Of a stretch of DNA of 64,000 bases, positions 41,034 through 49,432 are shown one piece after another. The stretch is from Ohessyouella blattaphilus (GTDB lineage: Bacteria > Bacillota > Clostridia > Lachnospirales > Lachnospiraceae), in assembly GCF_024721265.1 (NCBI RefSeq), contig NZ_JAMXOC010000005.1, positions 1 through 64,000 of the forward strand, written 5' to 3'. The position numbers were made by a program, and so were the translations under genes. Numbering within the stretch: position 1 is the first letter of the stretch; each line of letters begins with the position of its first letter. Below the pieces are notes generated by a model. It was given only the letters and a program-made list of their open reading frames with translations. It did no database searches and was not told the origin of the DNA.

Positions 41034-42059
41034 CTACACCCCCTTCCAGAAGGTACAATTAGGAAAATGGCAAACCTCACAGTTCTGGCAAAGACCCCCA
41101 TCACCTAGGCTTGCTAGCCACTCCTTCGTTACCGGAATCCCCGCTAAAAGAAGGGGCAGTACCAGATCAAAAATCGTCTTCTTCGCATACATCACACAGC
41201 CCGGCAATCCCAAAATAGGGGTCTGCTCCTTGGTATACGCTAGCATAAACATCGCTCCTGGGAGGACTGGGGCACCGTAGCTAACAATCTCTGCTCCCGT
41301 ATTCTTAATCGCCAGAGGCGTCTTATCGTCTGGATCTACACTCATACCGCCAGTGCAAAGAACTAATTCTACGCCTTCTGCTAGCATCTCCTGAATCGTG
41401 CTGGTAATCTCCTCATGATTATCATCAAGAATCCGGTGGCTTTTTAGCTCACAGCCAAAAGCGGCCATTTTATCCACCAAAACAGGGGTAAACGTATCTT
41501 TAATCCGCCCTTTAAAAACTTCGCTTCCTGTCGTAATCACTCCGTATTTGACCTTCTTTAAAGGCAAAAGCTCTAAAAGGGGCTTATCCCCCATTAACGC
41601 CTTCGCTGCTAACATCTTCTCTTCTTCAATTACTAAAGGAATCACCCGGGTTCCGCATAATTTATCCCCTTCTTTCACTACCATTCCCGAAGGAATCGTA
41701 GCGATCATCAGCTCACCGAGAGCATTTAATTGATGCAGTCGTTCCTTATCAATTTTTAAAAGCCCGGGAATTTCCGCAATTAATTCAATTTTCCCTTCTT
41801 TTGGTAATGTTGCCCTCATGTGGCTCCCCTGGGCAATCTCGCGCAAAATCTCGGCGGCCTCATTCTCGTGCAACATCCCTTCTACTTGTTCCCACACGTA
41901 GAGGTGTTCCTTTCCGATACTTAACAAGACCGGGATATCCTCTTCCCTAACTACGTGACCTTTCCGAAAGACAGCATCCTTAACACCGCCTCTTACTATC
42001 TGGGTTATATCGTGACACAAAACGTGTCCTACGGCATCCTTCGTCCTTACTTCTTGCAT
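41034..42059 (-). CDS. molybdopterin-binding protein (MoeA-like) with C-terminal cysteine cluster
   Basis: A 341-residue protein whose central part is a MoCF-biosynthesis (MogA/MoeA) domain: VITTGSEVFKGRIKDTF, LVLCTGGMSVDPDDKTP, YGAPVLPGAMFMLAY, LGLPGCVMYAKKT. The N-terminal 150 residues are a shortened MoeA-like part (GHVLCHDITQI, FRKGHVV). The end has a CQNCEVCHFPNC cluster that could bind metal or Fe-S. It likely handles molybdopterin-AMP or molybdate insertion. It is the first gene of the Mo operon; the ATG at 42059 has GGGGAGG 7 nt before it. Confidence 0.82.
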   Translation of the reverse strand: MQEVRTKDAVGHVLCHDITQIVRGGVKDAVFRKGHVVREEDIPVLLSIGKEHLYVWEQVEGMLHENEAAEILREIAQGSHMRATLPKEGKIELIAEIPGLLKIDKERLHQLNALGELMIATIPSGMVVKEGDKLCGTRVIPLVIEEEKMLAAKALMGDKPLLELLPLKKVKYGVITTGSEVFKGRIKDTFTPVLVDKMAAFGCELKSHRILDDNHEEITSTIQEMLAEGVELVLCTGGMSVDPDDKTPLAIKNTGAEIVSYGAPVLPGAMFMLAYTKEQTPILGLPGCVMYAKKTIFDLVLPLLLAGIPVTKEWLASLGDGGLCQNCEVCHFPNCTFWKGV

Positions 42060-42089
42060 CTTCTTTCCTCCCCATTTCTTCATGTGTTA

Positions 42090-42118
42090 ATTATCGCTCA
42101 TTACTGACTATTTGACAA
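42090..42118 (-). promoter_or_regulatory. Promoter of the molybdenum cofactor/transport operon
   Basis: Read on the minus strand: TTGTCA (42113-42118), 17-nt spacer, GATAAT (42090-42095), about 30 nt before the first ATG. The short leader leaves no room for a Moco riboswitch. The gap is shared with the divergent racemase gene. Confidence 0.65.
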
Positions 42119-42153
42119 ATATTTTCTGACTTTTTGGTAATATGGCACAATAC

Positions 42154-42182
42154 TTGCCAAAACCCCTGGTAACCGATAAGAT
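42154..42182 (+). promoter_or_regulatory. Promoter of the racemase gene
   Basis: TTGCCA (42154-42159), 17-nt spacer, TAAGAT (42177-42182), 32 nt before the ATG at 42215. Confidence 0.5.
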
Positions 42183-42214
42183 GAAAGAATCGAGAAAAGC
42201 GAAGGAGAATACAT

Positions 42215-42907
42215 ATGAAAACAATCGGACTCATCGGGGGCATGAGCTGGGAAAGCACCCTCACCTACTACCAAACGATTAACGAAGAAGCCAAAAAAGC
42301 GCTGGGCGGTCTGCACTCTGCCAAGCTACTCTTATATAGTGTGGACTTTCATGAAATTGAGGAATGCCAAGCAAGCGGGGACTGGGGGAAAAGTGCCGAA
42401 ATTCTCGCCGACGCGGCAACCCGGCTAGAAGGTGCTGGCGCTGATTTTATCGTTATTTGTACCAATACGATGCACAAAGTAGTCCCAGAAATCCAGATGC
42501 GTATTCAGATTCCTATCCTTCATATCGCCGATGCTACTGCTAAAGTCCTTAAAGAAGATCAGATACAGAAAGTTCTTTTACTGGGGACGAAGTACACGAT
42601 GACCGAGGTCTTCTATAAGGAGCAACTCCAAAAGGCCGGCTTTGAAGTGCTTATCCCCGGCGAAGAGGAAATCGAAGAGATCAACCGGGTGATCTACGAA
42701 GAACTCTGTCTCGGACAGATTCGCGAAGAATCCGCCGCCTATTTTCTTCAGGTAATTGAAGAGTATACTGCCCGCGGTGCCGGTGGCGTCATCCTCGGTT
42801 GTACGGAAATCGGACTGCTAATCAAGCCTGATAACTGTCCCTGTGCCGTCTACGATACGGCCCTTATCCATGCGAAAGAAGCCGCTAAAAAAGCAATCAC
42901 CGATTAA
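42215..42907 (+). CDS. aspartate/glutamate racemase-family amino acid racemase
   Basis: A 230-residue PLP-independent racemase of the aspartate racemase/YgeA group. The N-terminus IGLIGGMSWESTLTYYQTIN is typical. The two catalytic cysteines are in IVICTNTMH (about residue 82) and VILGCTEIGLLI (about residue 194). It is a single gene with a strong terminator. Broad-specificity racemisation (YgeA-like) is as likely as aspartate racemisation. Confidence 0.87.
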   Translation: MKTIGLIGGMSWESTLTYYQTINEEAKKALGGLHSAKLLLYSVDFHEIEECQASGDWGKSAEILADAATRLEGAGADFIVICTNTMHKVVPEIQMRIQIPILHIADATAKVLKEDQIQKVLLLGTKYTMTEVFYKEQLQKAGFEVLIPGEEEIEEINRVIYEELCLGQIREESAAYFLQVIEEYTARGAGGVILGCTEIGLLIKPDNCPCAVYDTALIHAKEAAKKAITD

Positions 42908-42924
42908 TGGTGATTGCTTTTTCG
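42891..42924 (+). terminator. Terminator of the racemase gene
   Basis: AAGCAATCACC (42891-42901) and GGTGATTGCTT (42909-42919) form an 11-bp stem around 7 nt, followed by TTTTC. The stop codon lies in the loop. Confidence 0.88.
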
Positions 42925-42930
42925 TACCTA

Positions 42931-43800
42931 TTAACTCAAGCCGTACTTCTCAATTTCATTTCTAATATACTCTTTAAAAGTTGTCGGTTTTCGTCCAAGT
43001 AACCAGGTGAGCACATTGCCGTTACCAGCAATTCCGTAGTCCCCATAAGTCTCCGACAGACATTTAAAGGCCTTTACAAAGTAACTATCGTACTTGCCAT
43101 TTCCAAAGTATTCAATGATATTCTCCACCGGGACTTGATTGCACACCGCTGTTCGTCCCGTCACCTCATTAAATAATTCGACCATATCTACCGGCGATAA
43201 AAAGTCATTGCCGACTAGCTCATAGGTCGCATTTTGATGACCGTCTTCGCTCAATACTTTCGCGGCAACCTCACCCACATCAGCGGCATCCACGTAACTA
43301 AGCTTTGTGGTCTTCGTGTAGAAGCAATTATAGGCTCCCGTCTCCCAAACCATTGGAATCGAAAAGTTATGGTTATAATGCATCGGTTGCAGGATGGTGT
43401 AGTTCAAATTGTGAGACAAACCCTTATAAACTAGATATTCCTCAGCATACAACTTCTGGGTATGTTGTAGCAGGGTAGACATATTAGGATGGGTCACTGA
43501 CATCATGACGAATTGTTTGACACCAGCTTCAATAGCGACATCAATACACAGCTTTGCCATATCGGCTTCGTCGTAGACAAATAGCGGTGGCATGTAAAGC
43601 ACCTGGTCACAACCAGTCATCGCTTTTTCAATCACCTCTCGGTCGCGGCAATTGCCAACCATGGTCTCCTTAACCCCAATTTCTTTTAAGTTCTCGACCT
43701 TTTCTGAGATATCCAGAGCCCGAACATCTAACCCTCTTTTTACAAGTTGCGGAATCACATGACTGGCGGCGCCGCCAGCTGCACAAGTTACTAAAATCAT
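42931..43800 (-). CDS. NmrA/SDR-type NAD(P)-binding protein
   Basis: A 289-residue atypical short-chain dehydrogenase of the NmrA/HSCARG kind. It has an N-terminal glycine-rich motif (VTCAAGGAASHVIPQLV), ALDISEKVENL for the dinucleotide ribose, then MMSVTHPNMSTLL. The SDR Tyr-Lys catalytic pair is not clear, so it may be a redox sensor or reductase such as an NAD(P)H:quinone-type QorB relative. It is divergent from a LysR gene, its probable regulator. AAGGAG precedes the ATG. Confidence 0.8.
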   Translation of the reverse strand: MILVTCAAGGAASHVIPQLVKRGLDVRALDISEKVENLKEIGVKETMVGNCRDREVIEKAMTGCDQVLYMPPLFVYDEADMAKLCIDVAIEAGVKQFVMMSVTHPNMSTLLQHTQKLYAEEYLVYKGLSHNLNYTILQPMHYNHNFSIPMVWETGAYNCFYTKTTKLSYVDAADVGEVAAKVLSEDGHQNATYELVGNDFLSPVDMVELFNEVTGRTAVCNQVPVENIIEYFGNGKYDSYFVKAFKCLSETYGDYGIAGNGNVLTWLLGRKPTTFKEYIRNEIEKYGLS

Positions 43801-43887
43801 ACGCTTCTCTCCTTTTTCTTTTATTGTATATTTTACATTGATTTGTTACCATGAATTTAAGAACACCCCCAGCAAAAGGAGGTTTTT

Positions 43888-44769
43888 ATGGATATCGAAC
43901 AACTGCAATCGTTTCTTACTTTGTCCCAGACGCTTAATTATACGAAAGCGGCTGAGACTCTCTTTATTACCCAACCCACTCTCTCCCGCCACATCAAACG
44001 GCTAGAAGCAGAGCTCGGTTGTCAACTGTTTAATCGCAATACCAAGCAAGTCACCTTATCCGATAAGGGACAAGCGTTTCTTAAACATGCTGCCAATATC
44101 TTGCTAGAGTATAACCGCGGTCTCTCCCACATTACCGATGAACCAAGTCAAAGTGCAGATACTCTTGATTTTGGCTTTCTTCGCGGCGGTACAGAAAACT
44201 CTCTCTTGGCTATATTGCAGGATTTTGCTGCTGCCTACCCAGCCATTCAAATTAAGCTTCACGACGGCAATCACAATGATCTCTTAACGGCTCTAAGAAA
44301 CGGAACTCATGATTTTACCTTAACCATGGGCAGTACGCTTGCTGGTGATGCCAACCTAGAGACACTTCCCCAAAGCACTCTGACTACCGTGCTAATTGTC
44401 CCTAGAGACCATCCCCTTGCCGAGAAAACCAGCGTTAGCTTTCACGACTTTTACGACCAGCCTTATCTCTGCGTTCATAAGCATATTACGAAGGCCTGGT
44501 ATGACTACGTCATTAGTCTTTACTTAAGCAATGGCTATTTTCCCTTGCACAGCGGCACCTGCGATAGCGTAATCACTCTATTAATGATGGTCTCTCTAGG
44601 TAAGGGCGTAACAATTTTAACCGATGGGTGCCGAGATGCGATGCCAGACAACCTAGTCGCTATTCCTATTCAGAATGTGCCTTCAATGAGCATGGTCATC
44701 GGCTACGCTCGTAAGAATATTAATCCTGCCGTGCCTCTTTTTATCGAATGGTTCAAAAAAAGACCCTGA
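43888..44769 (+). CDS. LysR-family transcriptional regulator
   Basis: A 293-residue LysR-type regulator. The N-terminal winged helix is classic (LQSFLTLSQTLNYTKAAETLFITQPTLSRHIKRLEAELGCQLF, cited as signature positions 5-47). The effector domain follows with SLLAILQDFAAAYPAI. AGGAGG precedes the ATG. It is divergent from the NmrA-like gene with an 87-bp gap and likely controls it. Confidence 0.9.
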   Translation: MDIEQLQSFLTLSQTLNYTKAAETLFITQPTLSRHIKRLEAELGCQLFNRNTKQVTLSDKGQAFLKHAANILLEYNRGLSHITDEPSQSADTLDFGFLRGGTENSLLAILQDFAAAYPAIQIKLHDGNHNDLLTALRNGTHDFTLTMGSTLAGDANLETLPQSTLTTVLIVPRDHPLAEKTSVSFHDFYDQPYLCVHKHITKAWYDYVISLYLSNGYFPLHSGTCDSVITLLMMVSLGKGVTILTDGCRDAMPDNLVAIPIQNVPSMSMVIGYARKNINPAVPLFIEWFKKRP

Positions 44770-44795
44770 TGCTATGTTCATCATAACACCAGGGT
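44763..44795 (+). terminator. Weak hairpin at the end of the LysR gene
   Basis: ACCCTG (44763-44768) pairs with CAGGGT (44790-44795), with ATG/CAT pairing inside. There is no clear T-run, so termination is tentative. Confidence 0.3.
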
Positions 44796-44905
44796 ACTTA
44801 TCATTTGAAATTCAGATCTGGAATAAAGTTATGCCGATCCTAAATAAAAGTTCAGTCTACCAAAAAGGCCCTTTCGATAATCATCGTAATTGTGATGTGG
44901 CTTTT

Positions 44906-45222
44906 CTACCCTTGCTTGGCAATCTCCCTGCTAGAGGCTTTCATTCTCTTATCCCAGAGTTGTTTATATCTTCCCTGCTCCTTAAGCAAGCTCTCGTGAG
45001 TGCCCCTTTCGATAATATGCTTATCCTCTACTACTAGAATCTGATCGGCCTTTTTAATCGTTGATAGGCGATGAGCAATCATAATCAAGGTTTTATTTTT
45101 GATGAGCTCATCAAGAGCCATCTGGATGTCATGCTCGTTATCGGGATCCACACTGGCTGTGGCCTCATCCAGGATAATAATAGGAGCGTCTTTTAAGATT
45201 GCCCTAGCAATAGACAAACTCC
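44906..45222 (-). pseudogene. Truncated ABC transporter ATP-binding protein (C-terminal fragment)
   Basis: About 105 codons remain of an export-type ABC ATPase: SIARAILKDAP, the Walker B IIILDEATASVDPDNEH, the switch region LIMIAHRLSTIKKAD, and the GTHESLLKEQGRYKQLW tail. The Walker A, Q-loop, signature start and membrane domain are all absent. The break lies near 45222, where the sequence becomes the eutH remnant on the other strand. It is a dead fragment left by a deletion or rearrangement. Confidence 0.85.
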
Positions 45223-45224
45223 GA

Positions 45225-45609
45225 GGCAATAAGCTAGGCTACGGCGAACGCTTTGACGCCGGTTTTTATGCGATGGGTGACCTCGCCTTAGCCATTGTGG
45301 GAATCATCACCCTGCCCATCGGCTGCTTACTAGGCGGTCTGACGATGAGCATCACCTCTACTCCTATCGGAACCTGTGAGCTCGTTCTCAATCTTTTGCC
45401 CGTCTTTATATATGAATAACCGGGGCAAGCTCATCAACATCGCTTTCGCGGTCTCCGGTTCCTTCGTCTTAGGAGACGTCCTCGCCTTTACCGGCGGTGC
45501 TAACCCAGAGATGGTCTTCCCAGTAATCGTAGCTAAGCTCTCCGGTGGTATCCTGGCGATTGCCTTAACCTTATTCTTACTCAAACGGGGAAAGATAAAA
45601 GTAGATTAA
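45225..45609 (+). pseudogene. eutH: Decayed ethanolamine transporter eutH (internal deletions)
   Basis: Three pieces of EutH are joined. GNKLGYGERFDAGFYAMGDL matches the N-terminal motif, then the sequence jumps to TLPIGCLLGGL (middle) and ELVLNLLPVFIYE. A second jump, with a frame change near 45410, leads to MNNRGKLINIAFAVSGSFVL and the C-terminus VIVAKLSGGILAIAL. An intact EutH has about 370-400 residues, so most is lost. The 5' end abuts the truncated ABC gene. It suggests loss of an ethanolamine locus here. Confidence 0.75.
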
Positions 45610-45615
45610 AAAGGT

Positions 45616-45654
45616 AGAAAAAAGCTCGGTAAGTCAAATGCTTACCGAGCTTTT
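45616..45654. terminator. Bidirectional terminator at the end of the S-component gene
   Basis: AAAGCTCGGTAAG (45621-45633) and CTTACCGAGCTTT (45641-45653) are perfect 13-base arms around 7 nt, with T's on both sides. The stop codon of the minus-strand gene lies at the base of the loop. Confidence 0.88.
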
Positions 45655-46167
45655 CAGCTTTTCCATCACATAATATAACGGTTTAAATAATACTAGCGTA
45701 ACTACCACATTGCCAACCGCGTGCAATATATCAAACATAAGGCCGGCACTCCACCACGCTAACCCAGCGCCAATCCCGCCGGCTACGATGTAGGGAATCG
45801 CGCAAAGGGCGCCAAAGGATAAGCCAAAGAAGCCACTGATAATCGCCCAGATAATTACGCTATCGTTTTTTCTAAATAAAAAAACAATCAAATAGAGAAT
45901 TGTCCAGACGTACAGATACATGACCCACCAAAGGCCAAAGCCATACATTAGCCCCTCTAACAAAGCAAAGGCATAGATAACATATAGCGTCATCCGACCA
46001 AAGACCAGCGTGAAAATAATGATTAGCAGTGATACTAACTCGATGTTAGGCAGGAAGCCAAGGGCCACCTGAACCGTAAAGAGAAGAGCCGCTAAAAGGG
46101 CTGAAACCACTAGCTTAATAACACTTAATCTCATATTATTCTCTGATTTATCCATCTCATTATTCAT
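45634..46167 (-). CDS. ECF transporter S component (predicted cobalamin-related)
   Basis: A 177-residue integral membrane protein with about six hydrophobic segments (LVVSALLAALLFTVQVALGFLP; LVSLLIIIFTLVFG; later AIPYIVAGGIGAGLAWW), the size and layout of energy-coupling-factor substrate-binding S components. The ATG at 46167 overlaps the DUF4430 gene's stop by 8 nt, so the two are coupled. The operon is headed by a cobalamin riboswitch, which points to B12 or a precursor as substrate (inference). No EcfA or EcfT genes are in the window, so a shared ECF module elsewhere is expected. ATGs 12 and 33 nt later are alternative starts. Confidence 0.8.
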   Translation of the reverse strand: MNNEMDKSENNMRLSVIKLVVSALLAALLFTVQVALGFLPNIELVSLLIIIFTLVFGRMTLYVIYAFALLEGLMYGFGLWWVMYLYVWTILYLIVFLFRKNDSVIIWAIISGFFGLSFGALCAIPYIVAGGIGAGLAWWSAGLMFDILHAVGNVVVTLVLFKPLYYVMEKLKSSVSI

Positions 46168-46573
46168 CAATGGTATAGACGATTTTAAAGACATCGCCAT
46201 CTGCCACTGGCTGCTCACTTATACCGTAATTGCAGTACTCGTCATTTACGTAAAACGACCAATAGGCACCGTTTTCCTCAAAGGAAGCTTTCTCATCGTT
46301 AACCGTATCGACCATAAGACCGTACTCGCCCTCTTCACCGGCGTACGTTAGGCCTTCGGCTTCGTCCATCGCTTCTTGCAGGTACTCAGCATCCGTCTGC
46401 ACTTGATACGTCTCTTCGCTCGCGTCCTCAGCGACTACCACAATCTCTACTGCTTTCGCCCCTGTCTTTACCTCTGGCTTTAGCAAGTTATAGCCTACTA
46501 GAGCCAAACTAATAGCCGCGATCAAGGCGATAACGCCAATAATAATTTTCTTGTTCTTACTTTGATTTTTCAT
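46160..46573 (-). CDS. DUF4430 (transcobalamin-like) surface protein
   Basis: A 137-residue protein with an N-terminal membrane anchor (IIIGVIALIAAISLALVGY, residues 10-28) and an extracellular DUF4430 domain. The segment GAYWSFYVNDEYCNYGISEQ near 102-121 matches the transcobalamin-C-terminal-like motif. The family is thought to bind corrinoids at the surface. AAGGAG lies before the ATG, and the cobalamin riboswitch is 115 nt upstream. It probably hands substrate to the S component encoded next. Confidence 0.85.
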   Translation of the reverse strand: MKNQSKNKKIIIGVIALIAAISLALVGYNLLKPEVKTGAKAVEIVVVAEDASEETYQVQTDAEYLQEAMDEAEGLTYAGEEGEYGLMVDTVNDEKASFEENGAYWSFYVNDEYCNYGISEQPVADGDVFKIVYTIDE

Positions 46574-46687
46574 CTTTCATTCTCCTTTTTGTAGCATCTT
46601 TTAGTTTTGAAATATTCCAAGCCGCTACAAAATCATAGAATGATTTCCCATTAACAACTTGGCCATATTCCCGTAGCCGTCCAAATT

Positions 46688-46838
46688 AATTTAAAAGCGG
46701 GTGTTCTGACTTAGGCATAAACCGTGATATTCCGCCTTCCCATAGCTTTCGCTACAGTGACCTAATGGAATATCACTCCTCCAATACAGCAACGGGTATT
46801 GCGCAGGATTCTCACCTGCTTCCCCTGTCTTTTAAATT
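46688..46838 (-). promoter_or_regulatory. Cobalamin (AdoCbl) riboswitch
   Basis: Read on the minus strand it has the class hallmarks in order: GGGGAAGCAGGTGAGAATCC, CCTGCGCAATACCCG, GTCACTGTAGCGAAAGC, TATGGGAAGGCGG, and TGCCTAAGTCAGAACACC. The P1 stem pairs AATTTAAAAG (46829-46838 on the minus strand) with CTTTTAAATT (46688-46697). It sits 115 nt before the DUF4430 start. A hairpin (AAATCAT/ATGATTT) follows without a clear T-run, so control may be at translation start. Confidence 0.9.
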
Positions 46839-46893
46839 GTTAACAAATTTGGCACCTCTCTATTTTGCTTTTGTTTTGTCTGTAAGTCAAGCC

Positions 46894-48111
46894 TTAGTTA
46901 TGATTTCCCTCAGTAAGATCTAGGAGCCAGTCTCTAGCATTGATACGGCGTATTCCTGCGTACTGCACCTCTGGATCCTCGTCAAGAGTTAGTAAGATTT
47001 TGGGATAGTGGTCGCGAATAGCTTTTAAAGGTCTCAATTCTCGCTCCAGTGTTTGTTCTTCCCTAGCCGTCAATGCAACCTGAAAATAGGTAGTTCCCAT
47101 GTTGTTTTGTGCAACAAAATCAACCTCGAAACTATCAACCTTCCCTACATAAACATCATATCCTCGTCTTAGCAGTTCTAGATATATCACGTTCTCCAAA
47201 ATATGTCCCATATCCATTTGACGTTTTCCTAATAGCATATACCGAAGGCCAATATCTACAACATAATATTTTTCAAGAGTTTTCAGATATTGTTTTCCTT
47301 TGATATTATATCGTTTTGCCTGGTAAATAATATAACTTTCCGATAAACACTCTAGATATTTTTCTACCGTCTTTGCGTCAATCTTTCTCCCGCCTGAAGT
47401 CATCGTATCTGCAATTTTCTTTGATGAAAGTGGATTCCCAATATTATCGAACACAAAACGCAACACGCTTTTAAGCATCATCGTATCTGTGATTCTCTTT
47501 CGTTGCACAATATCTTTTACAACAATCGTATTATAAATCCCTTCCAAATAATCGCGAATTTCTTCTGGCTGTCCTTTCAATTCTAAAGTATATGGAAAAG
47601 AACTCGCCTCGAGATATTCCGTATATTTGATACCACGCTCATTCATATTTCCCGTACTTTCAATATACTCCTTAAAAGAAAGAGGAAGCATTTCAATCTG
47701 CACATATCTTCCCGAGATAAGTGTTGCAATTTCACTGGACAGCATGTATGCGTTAGAACCTGTTATGTACATATCTACATTTTTCTTTATAAACAGACTA
47801 TCAACTACTTTTGGAAAGTTTTCAATATTTTGAACCTCATCTAAAAAAATATAGGTCATCTCGTCTTGCACAAGTCGTTCTTTCAAATATGTATACAATT
47901 TTTTGTAATCACACAACTCTTCATAATCTATATCTTCAAAATTAATTGCTATAATCTGCTCTTTTTTAACACCATTCTCTAGTAGCCAATCTTGATAAAT
48001 CTCTAATAGAGTAGATTTTCCGCATCGCCTAATACCCGTAATAATTTTTATTAGCTTCTTTTCTCTAAATGCAATTAATTTATTTAAATATTCTGTTCTT
48101 CGTATAACCAT
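46894..48111 (-). CDS. AAA ATPase with DUF4143 domain (second copy)
   Basis: A 405-residue AAA_14-DUF4143 protein: Walker A GIRRCGKS (26-33), Walker B YIFLDEVQN near 90, a winged-helix-like middle (GNPLSSKKIADTM), and the DUF4143 nuclease-like end (VGKVDSFEVDFVAQ). It differs enough from the other copies in the window to be a separate subfamily. Function is unknown. A terminator from the upstream kamA-like gene separates them. Confidence 0.83.
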   Translation of the reverse strand: MVIRRTEYLNKLIAFREKKLIKIITGIRRCGKSTLLEIYQDWLLENGVKKEQIIAINFEDIDYEELCDYKKLYTYLKERLVQDEMTYIFLDEVQNIENFPKVVDSLFIKKNVDMYITGSNAYMLSSEIATLISGRYVQIEMLPLSFKEYIESTGNMNERGIKYTEYLEASSFPYTLELKGQPEEIRDYLEGIYNTIVVKDIVQRKRITDTMMLKSVLRFVFDNIGNPLSSKKIADTMTSGGRKIDAKTVEKYLECLSESYIIYQAKRYNIKGKQYLKTLEKYYVVDIGLRYMLLGKRQMDMGHILENVIYLELLRRGYDVYVGKVDSFEVDFVAQNNMGTTYFQVALTAREEQTLERELRPLKAIRDHYPKILLTLDEDPEVQYAGIRRINARDWLLDLTEGNHN

Positions 48112-48153
48112 AACATCCCCTCCCTTTTCTATATATTATCCCAAAATTCACAA

Positions 48154-48197
48154 AAAATCAATAGTTTTAGGAGTGCAGTCCCAAAACTATTGATTTT
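48154..48197. terminator. Strong bidirectional hairpin after the KamA-type gene
   Basis: Fifteen-base perfect arms (48154-48168 and 48183-48197, around CAATAGTTTT/AAAACTATTG) with a 14-nt loop. T-runs on the minus strand fit termination of the KamA-type gene. Confidence 0.82.
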
Positions 48198-48245
48198 CTC
48201 GTTTCTTTCAGTGCGCTGCGTTGCTATCTTCCACAATAATTATCT

Positions 48246-49334
48246 TTATTCTACCCAGGTTTGTCCTTCCTCTAACTGACATCTAAAGATCCGCCCGTTA
48301 TTTTTCTCATCTTTTGCCTGATGATATTTAAATATCATCGTCTTCTCAGCCTCTAAGCCAATCATCTCGATTTTGCCGGTCTCATGAGACATCACATAAC
48401 GAAAGCTTTTTCCCATTCCGTTCTGTATGTTCTTTGCTGCTTCGACAATCTTATACGCCTGGAGAAGCGGTACCTGAAAATGAGCACCTACGCCAGATAC
48501 CGGTCGGCACTGAAAGACGTAATAAGGGACTACCCCTATCGCCGTCAGGCTTTTCAGGAGCTTTCCTAAGGTAGCACCATCGTCATTGACTCCTTTTAAG
48601 AGCACCGTCTGATTGCGGACAATCACCCCGCACTCATATAACTTTCTTACCGCCGCCTCCACCTCTTCGGTAATCTCATTGGGGTGATTAAAGTGAGTGG
48701 CCACATAGATTTGCTTGCGCTGACTGTATTTTTTTAAGATTTCCCACAAGTCTGGATCGCTATTAATACGCTCCGGAAAAGTCACTGGCGTCCTAGTTCC
48801 AAAGCGAATGTAGTCCAAATGAGGGATAGCAGTATAGGTCTCTAGATATTTTCCCAACTGTTCATTATCCATTAAAAAACTATCGCCGCCGCTGATTAAT
48901 ACATTGCTCAGCTCGGTATGGGCTTTCACATACTCCGCGACTGTGTCGAAATTCTTGGCGATTTCTTTCTCCGAAATCCCTACTGCCCGCTTCCGAAAGC
49001 AGTACCGACAATACATCCCGCAGACGTTCGTGGAGAGAATCAGAGCCGTTTCTTTATATTTATGCTGTAAGCCTGTTGTCTTCGTATTAGAGGTTTCGCC
49101 ACTAGTATCAAAGCTCCCCGTCATGTCTAGCTCTTCGAGCGACGGGATACACATCTTACGAATCGGGTCGTGTTCATCTTCCCAGTTAATCAACGATAAG
49201 TAATACAAAGAGATGGACATGGGAAAACGACTTACAATGGTCGTTAAGCTCTCTTGCATATCTGGTGACAAATCAAAATACTTGCAAAGTTCCGGTATCG
49301 AGGTAACGTTGTTTCTCAAACTGTCTTTCCACAT
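48246..49334 (-). CDS. KamA-family radical SAM protein (lysine 2,3-aminomutase-like)
   Basis: A 362-residue radical SAM/PLP enzyme related to lysine 2,3-aminomutase and EpmB. The cluster motif is CGMYCRYCFRKRAVG near 112, then VLISGGDSFLM and RFGTRTPVTFPER. The expected PLP lysine is in MSHETGKIEMIG near the end. It is shorter than catabolic KamA (about 415 residues). No ablA/ablB partner or efp gene is nearby, so substrate is unclear. The ATG at 49334 has AAGGTG 6 nt before it. Confidence 0.82.
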   Translation of the reverse strand: MWKDSLRNNVTSIPELCKYFDLSPDMQESLTTIVSRFPMSISLYYLSLINWEDEHDPIRKMCIPSLEELDMTGSFDTSGETSNTKTTGLQHKYKETALILSTNVCGMYCRYCFRKRAVGISEKEIAKNFDTVAEYVKAHTELSNVLISGGDSFLMDNEQLGKYLETYTAIPHLDYIRFGTRTPVTFPERINSDPDLWEILKKYSQRKQIYVATHFNHPNEITEEVEAAVRKLYECGVIVRNQTVLLKGVNDDGATLGKLLKSLTAIGVVPYYVFQCRPVSGVGAHFQVPLLQAYKIVEAAKNIQNGMGKSFRYVMSHETGKIEMIGLEAEKTMIFKYHQAKDEKNNGRIFRCQLEEGQTWVE

Positions 49335-49432
49335 AGCTATCACCTTAGCTTTCTACATATTTTTCACTCTTTTCATCATATATACATTTTAGACCTGTTT
49401 TCACTATATCGCAACTGTGGCCTTTCGATGCG

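Noticed and set aside
45376-45609. Intact small membrane protein
   Set aside because: Its sequence matches only the C-terminal end of EutH and follows two deletions, so it is part of a pseudogene.
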